Assembly: GCA_019426215.1 (NCBI GenBank)
Contig: CM033396.1
Location: 34,462,503-34,526,502 of the forward strand
Direction of reading: 5' to 3'
Length of the DNA stretch: 64,000 bases
From: Buddleja alternifolia
Lineage: Eukaryota; Streptophyta; Magnoliopsida; Lamiales; Scrophulariaceae
Both the position numbers and the translations under genes were made by a program. Below, piece after piece: positions 34,292-46,616 of this stretch; the first letter of the stretch is position 1; each line of letters begins with the position of its first letter. The notes beneath the pieces are model-generated. The model saw nothing but the letters and a program-made list of their open reading frames with translations. It made no database searches and was not told the DNA's origin.

Positions 34292-36152
34292 CTCTAATTA
34301 ACCGTTTAATGTGTTTGATATTCACTCTTCTTTTACCATTTCAATGACTGAGAGATTATTTCCAGTCTTGAAATTAGTAAAATAGACTCAAAAAACCCAG
34401 ATGAAGGCGAGTACCTTGAAGATTGTCTAAAACTTACACAGAGAGAATAATTACATAGAAAATTGATAAAAAGTCTACTTTAAATGAATTTTATGTCATA
34501 AAAGAACGTCGTCTATGATGTTGATAATTTATTTTAAAGAAACACTTATACATTTCAAAATTACTATAAATTTTATAGATTATTTTACTTTTTTAGAAGT
34601 GATAATTGTTATTTTATTAATCTATCAAAATAAAAATATATTAGAGTATCTGCATACAAATGTTGTAATTTTTTTTTCCTTTAATGGGAACTTGGCCCCC
34701 AACATTCGATTCCTGGAGTCGTCCCTGTGCATAAGAATCCACATAATAGAGATGTATGTGATCTAATGTTACACTTTGACGCATCAAATACTAGCTTGAA
34801 AGACTTGGTGGGAGGTGGAATACACCCGAGATTTTAAAAATTGGTATCATTGTAGATTTCGTAGTACTAAATTTATAGAAATTTCGATGGATTCCGGGAA
34901 TATCAAAAATTTCAATTCGATTCTAAAGAAATAATGAAAATTAATAGAAAGAATTGCAAAATTTAAATGAAATTTGAGTATATTTAATTAATACAATTAT
35001 GCATCTTCTATTTCATTAATAATGTTATAACACACACACACACACACATGTATATATATTGAGTTTTGTTAATTAGTATGATTAGAATATGTTGCGGAAA
35101 TATAAAATAAGTAAGATTTGATTGTAAAGCAATAATTATATCTTCTAAGAACTTCATAAAAACAAAACATATAAAATTTTATTTAAATATATCATTCGAA
35201 ACCGCATAGAATTTTTAGGAGGATCAAAATCACTGTTATTAGTCCCTTTCATACTCCACTTTCGTATTTGATAGGTGTTGTCCCAAAGAAATAGCAAGAA
35301 TATTTGAAATTTATTTTTACATAATATAATTAAATATAATATATTTAAATCAAATATAAACAATTTAGTAATTTCAAATTTACGGAAATTTTGAGTTTCG
35401 ATGAAAATTTCGAGAAATTTTGGGTTTCAGTAAAAATTTCAATGGATATTTTGCAAAATAACTTTAATATTACTTTAAATTTAGGAAAATTTCGGTTTCG
35501 ATGAAATTTTCGAGTTTCGATAAAATTTCGGTGGATATTCTGTAAAAGTGGATTGAAAATAAAATTTCGTTTCGAGACCTTAGAAAACACGAATTTTCGA
35601 TCAAATTTTTGGCATTTTGATAAAATTTTAAGACCATGAAGACACCATACTCTATGGTCAATGGACAACAACGGACTATGTTACACTGGATCAATACCAT
35701 GTGGAACACACCATCCTCTACACTTGTTTTTACCAAACCAACCATGGATAATAATATATTAATATCGATGAACAATCCACATTATCCAATTGTTAGTCAT
35801 TTTGTTGGTATCTAACATAAAGCATCGTTCATCATCCTTCAAACCAATAAAACTACATATAAAATAAATTGCAATTCCCCTTTGGTAACAAACTCATTGC
35901 TTATATATTATTAAACATACATCATCAGAACTTTCAAATTACATATTCGAGGATTATTCACATAAAATGCAAAATCGAAAAGAAATGTTCACACTATCAT
36001 CTACCCATGCGTCTGGCCTTTATTCTTGAACAGCCAATAAGGAAACACAGGCCCTAAGACTGAATATTAATGGGCTGATCATTCTGAGTTAGGCGTGGAA
36101 GTTGGCCTTTCTCATGAAGACTTTTGCCTGTATCATAATTCATTCAAACACT
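34292..36152. other. Spacer with repeat remnants
   Basis: A hAT-like end (GGAGTCGTCCCTG) sits near 34710. A CA repeat lies at about 35032-35049. From about 34860 to 35610 the motif AAATTTCG and its inverse CGAAATTT recur many times, suggesting an eroded MITE with internal repeats. No gene is supported. Confidence 0.4.
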
Positions 36153-36190
36153 GCTTGACTTGGGCCGGGCTCATTCGACGGCGCCCAATG

Positions 36191-36402
36191 CCACACAAAA
36201 ACTGACACGTGGTAGTGAAAGTAATTTTTTTTTTCAATTTTAGCAAATTAAAAAGTTATGACCTGTGAAATATTGAAACCCCATTTACCGCCAATGCCCA
36301 CCAAAATTCTTATATTCAGATTTTTGAATTTTGAAATCTAACTCGTGTATATAAGCTTAATTTTAAAAATGGATTTTAAGCGAAATTCATTTCAAACTCT
36401 TC
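36191..36402 (+). repeat. Left terminal inverted repeat of the candidate Pack-MULE
   Basis: It matches the reverse complement of 39115-39330 over its whole length with a few substitutions and a short T-run indel. It includes TTACCGCCAATGCCCACC and TCGTGTATATAAGCTTAA. Confidence 0.85.
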
Positions 36403-36538
36403 TATTGAAATCTAGACTCAATATTATAGAGGAATATGAGAAACCCATGCCCACACCGCGGCCAGCCCGTCCTCTTCCGGCGAAATCCGACTTGGTTTCC
36501 ACAACTCACCCACATCCACTATGCCGAGCACCTTGATC

Positions 36539-37257
36539 TGTTAGATAATATAATATCTTTCTATATCGTTCTAGTATTTATGTTAATTTAGGTTTTTTTA
36601 TGTTTCCTTGTATTTATCTTTTCTTTGTTTATAATTAGGCTTTCTTGTTTACCAAGTACATGTATCTTTATAAATATGTTACTCAGTAATACTAGTTTTC
36701 TACGGGGTTTTCTCTAATCTAACATGGTATCAGAGCTATGGCTTCGAACCATGGTATCTCGATCTCTCGCTTCCGCATCCTCAAGTCGCCGACCCCGTCC
36801 GGCGCGCCTTATCTAGTTTAGTTTAGGGTAGTTTTTTTTTCTTTATCTTTGTTTATGCTATCGCCGCTCACCCTTGGAAAAACAAGGACTTGGAGTCGCC
36901 GCCTTCTCTCTTTAGTTTTGTTAGTTGCCGCCGCTCACCCTTGGAAAATGAGGATTTGGAGCCGCCGCCACCTTTTATCTTTGTCGCAGTCTTCTTCTCA
37001 AATTCTCTATGACCGGATTTCTTTGGTCCAGTCTCAACGCTCAAGACTCTCACGTTTCGACTGCGGGGGAGTGTTAGATAATATAATATCTTTCCATATC
37101 TTTCTAGTGTTTATGTTAATTTAGGTTTCTTTATGTTTCCTTGTATTTATCTTTTCTTTGTTTATAATTAGGGTTTCTTGTTTACCAAGTACATATATCT
37201 TTATAAATATGTAACTCAGTAATACTAGTTTTCTACGGGGTTTTCTCTAATCTAACA
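36539..37257 (+). mobile_element. TRIM retrotransposon, complete
   Basis: Two 186 bp LTRs (36539-36724 and 37072-37257) begin TGTTAGATAA and end AATCTAACA and differ at seven positions (about 96% identical). The initiator tRNA-Met PBS TGGTATCAGAGC follows the first LTR directly at 36725-36736. A polypurine tract GCGGGGGAG precedes the second. Flanks TGATC and CGATC share GATC. The 347 bp interior has no gag or pol. It contains an imperfect direct repeat (GCCGCTCACCCTTGGAAAA, twice). Total length of 719 bp fits the TRIM class, which relies on other elements for enzymes. Confidence 0.92.
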
Positions 37258-38520
37258 CGATCCACCGCTTCAATCGTCGCCGTTGGCCTCCACATCCACC
37301 ACTTCGTCCACCATGCTCCTCACACTCCATGCATGGAAATATTCTATGTTGAACCTCCAAATCTTTTGGAACACAATACAGTTTGTTTCAATTGCTAAAA
37401 AAAGTGAGGACTAAAGAATTTCTCTTTATAATTTAATACGGAAGAAACCTTGTTACATGGATAAAATATTAATAGAAAAATGGTGTTGAATTTTGTTTAT
37501 GGTCCGATGTTTGTATATGGGATGTGAATATATTTAAGAAATTTAATTTATATGCCGAAATTTGTATATGTAATGTGATTTTATTTAAAAAGGTTTCTCT
37601 TATGGGTTTTATTTTGAGATGAATTAGATGGCTTTGCATGATGGATTTTTTGGTGGATTAATGACTTTATAAATTGGATATTAATGGAAAGGAAGCCTTT
37701 AACCTTTCGAAGAGACAAAAATATTTTGTGTTCTCACGTCGTATAAAGAACTTAATATTGAAGTTGTTGCCTAGTTGGGGACATTGAAGCATAAGTTGAA
37801 ATCTGTAGTTGAAATCTTTTTTTTTTTTTCCAACTTATGTTGTGTTAGAGACATCAAGGAATAAATTGAAATATGCAGTTTGACAAAGTTCCAATCTTTT
37901 TTACCAGTGAACCAACATAAGTAGTGTACACATTTAAATATCATCCTCATTAGAATTTTGGCAACGTTCTAATTGGACACATAATTATTTTTCCTGACTA
38001 TTTTCTCCATGGACATATTATACGATTGTTCCAAGAATATTTTCACATTTCCACTTTTGCATCCACATTCTTCCGCGGTCGAATAAGATAATTTCTTTTT
38101 TTTGGGGTGTAATTTCAATCAAATAAGATTATAACTATAAAATAAAGACCACAATAAAAATTTAACCGCTATTCTCATTATCTCAATTAAGTTTTTCAAG
38201 AAAAAAAATGTAAAATAACAAAAAAATGACAATTTTCATTTCATCCATGAAAAGTTTCTTTATCAAGAGAACAAGTAGTAGCTAACTTACAAATTCAAAG
38301 TACTTCAAATCATTTAAATGATTTTATGTGCTATCGTGTTTATCTACTTGACAAAATATCTATGTTTCTACAATAATAACTTTTTTTTTTTGGGATAAAT
38401 TCTACAATCATAACTAATACTATAACAAATTCACTCTTCAAGAAAAGACACTCCGGGAAAAACCCTTCCTGGATAAACCTACAATAAATAATATATAATT
38501 TATCTACAAAAAATCATTCA
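37258..38520. other. Interior of the candidate Pack-MULE without recognised genes
   Basis: Immediately after the TRIM a GC-richer stretch (37258-37330; CCACC-rich) continues the sequence left of the TRIM (36430-36538). It might be a second captured coding fragment. The rest is AT-rich and unrecognised. Confidence 0.4.
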
Positions 38521-38534
38521 TCAAAGAATAAGAA

Positions 38535-38930
38535 TTTGTTCCTGCAAAACCAATGTCTTCTTTATCTTCATAAATACTCTATCTGTTTTATCAATTTCCC
38601 CCTCCTCAATAACCTTTTATCAACCATGTGTGAGTGTACTGAGTAACCACATCTTATGGAAATTCCTAGTTGATTCATCAATAACAACACTTCATCAATT
38701 CCCTCCGCATACACATTAATCAAACTATTATAGCCCACAACATTCAACTCCAACCCCATTCTCTCTCCAATTCTTGCACTAATTTCAAAGCTTTAGCAAC
38801 TATTCACCAATCTGTTCCAAGATCCCATGCTCAGCAAAAGTAACACACTCAGGCGTATTATCAAATAGGTACAGAGCATTTATCACCAACCTTGTCTCTA
38901 CATAAAATTTTTAGATCTTGTAAAAAAATG
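38535..38930 (-). pseudogene. Captured pentatricopeptide-repeat (PPR) gene fragment
   Basis: On the minus strand, residues such as MGLELNVVGYNSLINVYAEG, then VLLLMNQLGIS and a further block ending RRGK match the 35-residue PPR consensus (helix A with V-x-Y-N-S-L-I, helix B with V-L-x-x-M). Intact PPR proteins bind organelle RNA. Here only about two to three repeats remain, upstream codons contain stops, and one repeat has lost its middle. The fragment sits between long TIRs, so I infer capture by a Mutator-like element. Confidence 0.68.
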
Positions 38931-39114
38931 TCCCAAAAAACTTAAATTCTCCGTAAACTTTAACTAATTCATTGTAAATCAAGGAAATCGAAAGACGGGA
39001 ATTTTATAGGGTGTCAATGCGATGGAGGATTAACAGCGGTGGACAAAGAGGGACAGCGTTGTGGACTGTATTTTCTCATCTTTTTCTTCAATTTAGAGGC
39101 TTAAATGATATTGG

Positions 39115-39330
39115 AAGAGTTTGAAATGAATTTTGCTAAAAATCCATTTCTAAAATTAAGCTTATATACACGAGTTAGATTTCAAAATTCAAAAATCTGA
39201 ATCTGAAAATTTTGGTGGGCATTGGCGGTAAATGAGATTTCAGTATTTCACAGGCCATGACTTTTTAATTTGCTGAAATTGAAAAAGAAAAAGAAATTAC
39301 TTTCACTGCCACGTGTCAGTTTTTGTGTGG
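39115..39330 (-). repeat. Right terminal inverted repeat of the candidate Pack-MULE
   Basis: The inverse counterpart of 36191-36402. The internal end of both arms is at AAACTCTTC in the outside-to-inside direction, beyond which the two sides are unrelated. Confidence 0.85.
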
Positions 39331-39420
39331 AGTTGGATGCCAAACAAGTTGGTGACATCGAATGAGCCGCTTGACGGGAAGTAAACTCAAGCCAACCAAA
39401 TGAAATCTTCTGTTACAACA

Positions 39421-39603
39421 TTTGTGTTACACTTCCTGTTACACTTACCAATGTGTGACAAGTGTATACACAGACGGTTAGGATGTGGAGAGAAAAATTT
39501 ATGTAATATGGATAAAAATTAGAGATTTCTCTCTCCACATCCCAACTGCCCCTGTATACACTTGTCACGCATTGGTGCGTGTATCAGGAAGTGTAACACA
39601 AAA
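39421..39603. mobile_element. Foldback MITE of about 183 bp
   Basis: The left arm starting TTTGTGTTACACTTCCTG and the right arm ending CAGGAAGTGTAACACAAA are inverted copies for about 70 bp with a few mismatches, separated by about 40 bp. The whole segment can fold into one long hairpin. No coding sequence. Confidence 0.8.
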
Positions 39604-41277
39604 GCATTTGAGAGTTTGTATGTGTTCTTTCTTGGGTTCTTTTCATCTAAACACCTGCATATTCACAGAGGAAAGGAAAAACTGAAATTCCATATCGTAA
39701 CCAAAACAGACAGAAAATAAAATACAGATGAAAAAGAGGAAATAAGAATGTTTCCCTGTTCAGATCTTATTCGTGTTCCAACTCACCTATGCATGATATG
39801 TTCTTAAATTTCTTTCAAAAATATAAAACTGACACGAATTATATCTTGTATAAATAAAATGAAATATAGAATATTATACAATTAAAAAAAATATGAAATA
39901 AAAGTTTTCTTGGGAAGGATGAGGCGTTGGGTTGAATATACCAACTACCATATATGGGGTCTACATGAGTGATATTCCTATGTTGAATTGGGTGTAACAG
40001 AGAATGATAGGGATTGGGTGATGAAAACCGCTCATCGTGGTCTGAGGCTAAAAAGTGAATTGCCTCTATTACACCCAATCAAATATAAAATGACTCGTAC
40101 ATGACCTATAAGTGGACCTAGATGATTGTTTACAAATGAATTTAATTTAATAGAAATCATTCTTGAGGATATTCTAAACCTTAATTTCTAAAACAATACA
40201 ATAGTACTTGTAGGATGAACTTATAGTGAGTCCAACTATATAAAAGATTGCAACTACTCGAGACTTCTAGTCCCAAGTTTGTAAGAATGACCGAATTAGT
40301 AGGACTTTCTAAAACAATTTCTTGAGGACTCTACAAGGTCTAGAGTTAGCTTGGGAATATTGCATTTTTCATACACTAAAGGGTAGTGCTCGTTTTTTTG
40401 GTATTATAGAGGGGATTTTTTTAATTGTAATGCAGAAAAGGTCAATTTTTGGCAATTTGGTACAAATCACGTTGAAAAATCTTAAGTTCATTGAAACATA
40501 TCACGTGCTCTGCACACGACTCGTCAATTTTGGATTTTTGGTCGATTTGGGATTTTAGGTCACATGCACAATACGTGACTATCAATTTGGGGATTTAGTA
40601 ATAACAAACAACAAAATTTATGTTGCTGACACATGCACAATTGTTGGAGTAAAAATTCCCATGTGTAAGTCACGTTAAGATCTCGGGGGTCAAAAAATGG
40701 GGAGAGAGAAGAACTTAACCATTTTTACCTTATTGTAAACCCTATTCACCCCAAATCCTCAAAATCCACGTGCCAAATTCATCACCCAACTCAAAAATTG
40801 AAGGTACTACCTACTGACGATCCATACCCAGAAGCGATTACATCAAAATGGTGGTTGTTAGAGACCCGACTCTGAACCATATGCCCCCAGCACGGTAACT
40901 TTTCAATTTTAACCATAATGGATTTTTTGTGTTTCTTTGTTCATTAATTCGTTGTTCCTAGTGACTTTTTATTATATTTTAGTGTTAATATGGAGAATAC
41001 CCAAGTAACTTCCATTCTAGTGTAATTGTTTGTTGATTTTTGTATTTTAATCTGATTAGGACTGATGAGAGGGCATATTGGTGGTCCCTTTGTATTTGAA
41101 TCTGAAAAAAGTTAATATTTTAAAACTCTTGATTAACGAAGTCATGTGATTCTCTGTGTTTACTGTGCATGTTTCCTTTAAAGCAACAAGTGGGGTAATG
41201 TTTTAAACTTTTTAATACTTTATCTTTTTCTATGTATATCATATACAAATCCAAATACAACAGAAGAGGCTGTGTGT
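39604..41277. other. Spacer and probable 5' region of the MuDR element
   Basis: No gene was recognised. The right part (about 40380-41277) probably includes the 5' end and leader of the Mutator element whose coding remnant begins at 41278, but its TIR could not be identified without its partner. Confidence 0.35.
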
Positions 41278-41667
41278 ATGCGCTATGGGGGGTTGTTGCC
41301 TGTCGATGAAGCAGGTTCTATTTTCATTTTTGACCACTTTGAAATTGAAGTCATTTGCATTACGGGATTTAACATATTTTGTGACCATATGAATTTGACT
41401 GAGTTTAAAATTTGCATGTCATACATGAAAATAGATTAAAGGAAATAAGTGATGAACTTATTTCCTTTAAAATTTGCTGAACTTAATGAGTTTTTTTTAA
41501 AGGCATTAAAGACAAACATGGAGGTTAATGTGTATTTGAATTATGAAGACACTAAGTTACATAATGAAGGTGTGGCTGGAGAGGGTAGTGATGATGGTAG
41601 GGATGGAGAGAGTAGTGATTATGGGGTTGATAATATGATGAAAGATGTGTTTAATGATAGTGAATGT
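41278..41667 (+). pseudogene. MuDR transposase pseudogene, segment 1 (N-terminal region)
   Basis: The segment reads MRYGGLLPVDEAG, then a region with HFEIEVICITGF, then FAELNEFF and a block ending NVYLNYEDTKL. This follows the order of the N-terminal domain of plant MuDR-type transposases (predicted to precede the MuDR DNA-binding domain). An acidic Ser/Asp/Gly-rich linker follows. It is interrupted exactly at codon sequence N-D-S-E by the hAT MITE at 41668. A stop lies at about 41440. It continues, after two insertions, at 52069. Confidence 0.66.
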
Positions 41668-42390
41668 TAGGGTTGGGTGTTTGAGTCGGGTTTTCAGGTA
41701 CCCACCCGACCGATTAGGTTCGGTAATTCGGGTAGGTATTTTTTTTCAAATTTTTGGGTATTGGGTAATACCCGAACCCAAAGTATAGGTTTGGGTCGGG
41801 TATTGGCTATGACGTTGATACCCGAATTACCCAATGGGGCACCTGATTAATTTAACAAAAAAAAAAGGAAAAAAACTAGAAGTTATGTTAGAAACTCGAT
41901 AGAGAGGCTTGTAGTTCTTCTTTTCAACTTTCTCTCAAAATCTTTAACTTCAATTTTTCAAAACCATTCCTAACCATTACCAGAGTGTGTCCAAGGTATT
42001 TTTTTTTTATTTACAAAATTTTGAATAGTTATCTCTTTTCTCCATTGTCCGCAAAGTGTTTGATAAAATGTTTATTTGAGATATTTGAGAGTTTTTTCAA
42101 TTTTAAATGGATTAGTTGTTAAATCTTAATTCATCAATTAGTTTACAATTTAATGGAATTATATATACATATATACATATATATTAAAAATTCTTTGTTT
42201 CTTACATGTTTTGCAAGGATCTTCACGCCTTGCAATATTCTTTAACAACAGATTGAAAGGTTTGGGTACACGAAACTCGAAGTTTTCTGGTACTTGAAAT
42301 ATCCAGGTCTTATTTGGGTAGCAAATATTGCTACCTGAAACCCCAATTACTCGAACCCAAATTTGATACTCGACCTGACGCCCACCCCTT
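41668..42390. mobile_element. Non-autonomous hAT element inserted in the MuDR gene
   Basis: The left end is TAGGGTTGGGTG; the inverse of the right end is AAGGGGTGGGCG. Subterminal GGGTCGGGT and ACCCGAC-type repeats occur. It is flanked by GTGAATGT (41660-41667) and GTGAATAT (42391-42398), an 8 bp hAT-type duplication with one mismatch. After the right duplication the transposase-like reading continues as EYDMDFES until the next insertion at 42420. Confidence 0.75.
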
Positions 42391-42722
42391 GTGAATATGA
42401 TATGGATTTTGAGTCTAGGCAGGGATGGAGCCTGTATTTTGACCCGAGGGAGGGGGAGGGGGGGAGATAAATCGAAATGTAAAAATATAAATATTTATAT
42501 ATTTATTTTTCACTCATTTTTTTAGTGCGATTACAATATTTTTTCTTAAGCTAATTGTGATCAAAGCACAACTGAAAATGCAAGTTTTTGTACGTAATAT
42601 CAAAACAAACCATAATACATCGTATTTAGATAAATATTCTAACAAAAATGGAAGTTGTCATAATTCAAGATAATATAAAATTTCAAAATGCTAACCACAT
42701 CTAAATAAAAAATAGTGCTAAC

Positions 42723-43860
42723 CTATTTATGAGATATAACATTGGACATTCTAAATTGTGCTCGACGTTTCTTCGTTACATTGAACTCATCAACGATTGA
42801 GTCGATATTCAAAGTTTGAGCAATTTTTTTTCCGATGTAAACTAGTAATGAACTATTCAAAAAATCATCTTTCATCTTATTACACAATCTCGGCTTGACA
42901 ATTTTAATACTTGAAAACACACACTCCGTTTTGTAGTAGAAACCGAAAAGTCAACATAAATTGAATCAGTCTATTTACAAGATATGATTTATTGTCTTTC
43001 TTGTCTTTGACAACACTTGACATAACTCTGAATTGCAAATGAATATTGCGTTGAATATCAAACTCAAAGAGTTCCAATTGATAATTTATTTGCAACTTCT
43101 CTTGAACACTGAAAGCCCAAGGATAGAACTTCTCAACAAGTTTACAAATATCGTTGGTGTTGAATGATTTGTAGCCATCTCTTGGATCTAAAGCTGAGCT
43201 AAGTTTGAGCAATTCTATTGCATTTTTATCGAATCGATTATTCATCTCTTGTAATATAGAATTTATGATGCTAGTGAATATATCGATTCAATAATGATGC
43301 TCCACTGTAATAGGATTGCCTTTATGAAGTTGGCCTATTACCGATCGATGAGGTAAATTTAATGTTGGGATTTCTATTTCGTGTTTCTCTCAAAAAATCA
43401 TCACTTTATCAAACAACTCATCCCATCATTTCTCTCTAAATTTTTGAATAAGCTCTCTTGTGTTCACAACTGCATCTATTGCATTCAAAATATCCCGACT
43501 GGCATTGTAGAATTGCACAAAGATATCATCTGTCATCCCCAATAACTCAATTATAAAATGCAAGATAAAAACAAACTCGAATGATGTTTTTATGTCATAA
43601 GCTCCATCAGTTGTTGCTCTAGAAGATGAACTTGTTTTATCGTTTATAACTTAGTATAAGAAGAATTTGTTCAAATATATCAAGTACACTACGAAGAGAC
43701 CTTAAGTGGGAGCCCCACCGTGTATCACTTCGATGTTGTACTGTGCCAATTTGAGTTTTTCCCTTTTTAGTTTCAAGCTTCACACTGGACATTACAACAC
43801 AAAAGTATCAAGTATGAAGTATCTATCTTTGATTTATATCTTCAATTTCTCTTTTCTTTA
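42723..43860 (-). pseudogene. hAT transposase pseudogene, C-terminal half
   Basis: Read on the minus strand in several frames. First come TQIGTVQHRSDTRWGSH (about 43745) and a middle block corresponding to the DUF4371/hAT region. Then follows MNNRFDKNAIELLKLSSALD (from 43245), and finally the C-terminal dimerisation motif FSSIKIVKPRLCNKM (from 42917) ending at KKRRAQF. Family knowledge: this is the TTF-type zinc-finger hAT transposase group common in plants. The N-terminal zinc finger and first catalytic part are absent. Stops and shifts, especially at 42915 and 43250-43700, make it non-functional. Confidence 0.82.
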
Positions 43861-43887
43861 AACTTATTCAATTATTTTATAGATGAC

Positions 43888-45405
43888 TGGTACGTGTCGA
43901 ATGCACCAAAATATAATTACTGTTCTCACAAGAATTTGTAGTACTTGTAAGTCCAGGTCGAACCCTAGAAATTGGTTGATCAAAATAATATTCAATGGGG
44001 AGGTTTGTTTGATGAATTAATAATGACAGGAATTAAATAGGAAGTTCAATAAATGTAAAGCATCGATTCAAGGATAGTTCGTTCTTCAATTCAAGTTGAT
44101 CATAGACACCTAAAATACTATCTATTCTTTGATTACTTAGCCAAGAACATAAATAACCAGCTATTTATATCCCTATTAACTTCCGTATATCATTAACCAA
44201 AGCCCATCACCCGGTTAAATTCTTATTATCAACTGACTCGGTATTAAGCAATCCTAATCATGTTAATAATAGCATACGAGAATTAGAAGCGACTAAGGAT
44301 AAACAATAGTTTAAGCAAGCGCCAACTATTTAATTTACTCTAATGTTTCCCTTAGGTTATCAACGAAAATTGGGATCCTAATCATGAAAACCTAATTGCT
44401 ACATGCACAAATCAAACATAACAATTACGGATTATGAAGATTTGTTAGCAATAGATTGTAATAGATAATCAACTAATGTGCACCTTAGATTATTATCTAA
44501 ACAAGCATGAACATTAAGAATAAGAAACAAAAGATAATCAAACCGTAGATAGATAGATGAAGCTCCGTGTCTCACAACATGTGAATCAAAATGAACTCCC
44601 TTGAATCGAAATAAAAACTTAGCTACTCATAATTGTAAGCATAAAACTTGAAAATACTATTTTTCTAACTCTCTTCTCTTTGTTTTCTTCTTGTTTTTGT
44701 TGTTCTACTTCAACTCTTGCAAGACATATATATAGGCAATGAAAAGATGACATAATCATAGAGAGAATATATTCTCTCTTCCTTTATCAAGACATGGAGA
44801 ATATATTCTTCCCTTTAACATCAAAGTATGGAGAATATATTCTTCCCTTTAACATCAAAGCATGGAGAATATATTCTTCCCTTTAACATCAAATCATGGA
44901 GAATATATTCTTCCCTTTACATTCTGATTTTTCGCCTCTACTTCATCGAATCTGACTTTGACTCCTTCTAGACATTTGTAGATTTATGTGTTAGCTTTCA
45001 TTTCCAACTGGCCTTGACTAAATCCAAGACACATAACTCTAGTTATGAATTTTTCACCAAAGCTGCGCATTCCAGTCCAGTCCAGAACAGAAATCTTCAT
45101 TAAATTCTTTAACACTTTCGAGCCCTTTAACTTCCGAACTGGGTCTGGACTTCTTCATAAGAAATATAGACCTTTGTCTTAGCTTTCCAACTAGATAAAA
45201 TTCAATAGAAACTAATGTCTGCATCTCCAGATATATCAGTATTTCCGAAACATCGCCAAATCTGTCATTTTGGTTGAAATTGATATTTTGCACTTCAAAT
45301 CTTGCCCAAATCACAAAATGAGATAAAATCAGTTCCAATGGCCATATAATCACAATAAAATGCTAAAGATAGAGGTAATAAAATATATAAATATTGCACT
45401 TGTCA
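43888..45405 (-). repeat. 3' LTR of the Athila-like element (1518 bp)
   Basis: On the minus strand it starts TGACAAGTGCAATATT and ends CACGTACCA. The polypurine tract AAGTGTGGGGGAATT (complement at 45406-45420) adjoins it. Its first 73 bp match the 5' LTR stub at 51460-51532 with two differences. It contains the 34 bp tandem repeats at 44794-44929. Confidence 0.88.
44794..44929. repeat. Four copies of a 34 bp tandem repeat inside the LTR
   Basis: Units of ATGGAGAATATATTCTTCCC plus TTTAACATCAAAG are spaced exactly 34 bp apart, nearly identical, the last one diverging at its end. They lie in the upstream part of the LTR on the plus strand, so downstream of the predicted U3 start on the element's own strand. 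Confidence 0.9.
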
Positions 45406-46616
45406 AATTCCCCCACACTTAGCTCTTGCACGTCCTCGGGCAAAGATAAAGAGAAACTAGAAAAAAACAACTAAAGCTAAAGCCAACCACTTTCGTAGGT
45501 AACACGGTTGCATTTAGCATATGCAACAAGCCTTTGAACCCCTAGGTTACCCCTAGTGGACGAGTTTAGTCTCGTGAGAGTTTGCAGAAGATATACCCAC
45601 AAAATCGATCTCTCAATGTACAAACAAGCAAGTTCATGAAGTTTTCTTTCCAAACATCATCAATTCGTAACCAAAAATTAACAAAATTCGCTAGAAAGGT
45701 CAATCATGTGTCCACCATTACTCTTGCATTCACACAAACTTCTCAAGAATTCACTTCATTTTGTAACCGTAATACTATTAATGCAACATTTAACTCAACA
45801 TCATCCCTTTATATTTCCTCAAGCATGAATTAAAACGAGCAATATATTATTATTAAGCACACACTTGTCTTTTGATGCGAATACAAACATTACTCATGAA
45901 TGCACCCGGTTACTCAACAAGCGGATCATTTCATTCTGAACATACTTTGAATAGCCCTATTAGATTTCCAACACAGTAGCAGGTTTGGGCCGATAGATCC
46001 CAGACTAGATAGTCTTAGGTTATCAAGCTTGAAAACTCCTCAGGCTTAATCCCTTCAGTGTAGATAATCCCAGGCGCTATATTATATCTTCAATATTACA
46101 TAGTTTACGCCTCAAGCTTTACACTGAGGAATTTCATCCGTTATTACTTTAAATCACTATCAACCAGATTAACCTTGAGGAATTTGAAGGAATTTCAGTG
46201 AGTCAAAAGTCACATACAAAGTTATACTAAATTACGAATTTACACGAATTTCTCTAAAAGTTTGTACTTCAACAATTATAACAATTTTAACACTACTTAA
46301 CTTCTCTATTGAATCTAGTCTATTTTTCAATCAACCACTGATGAAGGGAAATAATTTTTCACTACCTTACTGCACAATAAAGAATTTTTTTTTAACTCAT
46401 AAAACAAATAACTAACCATCTCCCCCACACTTAAAACCTGCATTGTCCTCAATGCAACACAAAATGAAAATAAATAATAAAAAAAAAAAATGAACAAACG
46501 AAATTAAAAGAGATAGGGAAAAAGAAAGCAAATCTGATGGTGGTCGTTCAGCCACTCTTGGGTTGCCTCCCAAGCAGCGCCTTTTTTTAAAGTCGTTGGC
46601 TCGACTTTGCAGCCTT
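45406..46616 (-). other. Non-coding region between pol and 3' LTR of the Athila-like element
   Basis: In Athila elements this position can hold an env-like frame. Here no frame longer than about 80 codons and no membrane-segment pattern was seen. A purine-rich run (complement of CTCCCCCACACTTAAAACC at about 46420) resembles a second internal polypurine tract. About 100 bp next to the LTR repeats a similar sequence. Confidence 0.5.

Larger units (their letters stand above)
36162..39368 (-). mobile_element. Long-TIR element, candidate Pack-MULE carrying a PPR gene fragment
   Basis: Two arms of about 215 bp (36191-36402 and 39115-39330) are inverted copies at roughly 90% identity, sharing for example CACACAAAAACTGACACGTG. 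Weaker homology continues outward to CTCATTCGA. Candidate 9 bp flanks GCTTGACTT (36153-36161) and GCTTGACGG (39369-39377) match at seven positions. Long TIRs plus a 9 bp duplication point to the Mutator superfamily. There is no transposase. Instead the interior holds a piece of a PPR gene on the minus strand, the definition of a Pack-MULE. A TRIM has inserted at 36539-37257. Confidence 0.65.

Noticed and set aside
41449..41670. Stand-alone 73-codon acidic protein gene
   Set aside because: It is the continuation of the MuDR N-terminal segment, and its stop lies inside the hAT MITE that interrupts it.
45582..45833. Env-like gene downstream of pol in the Athila-like element
   Set aside because: The only open frame there is on the opposite strand, is 83 codons long and shows no signal peptide or membrane segment.
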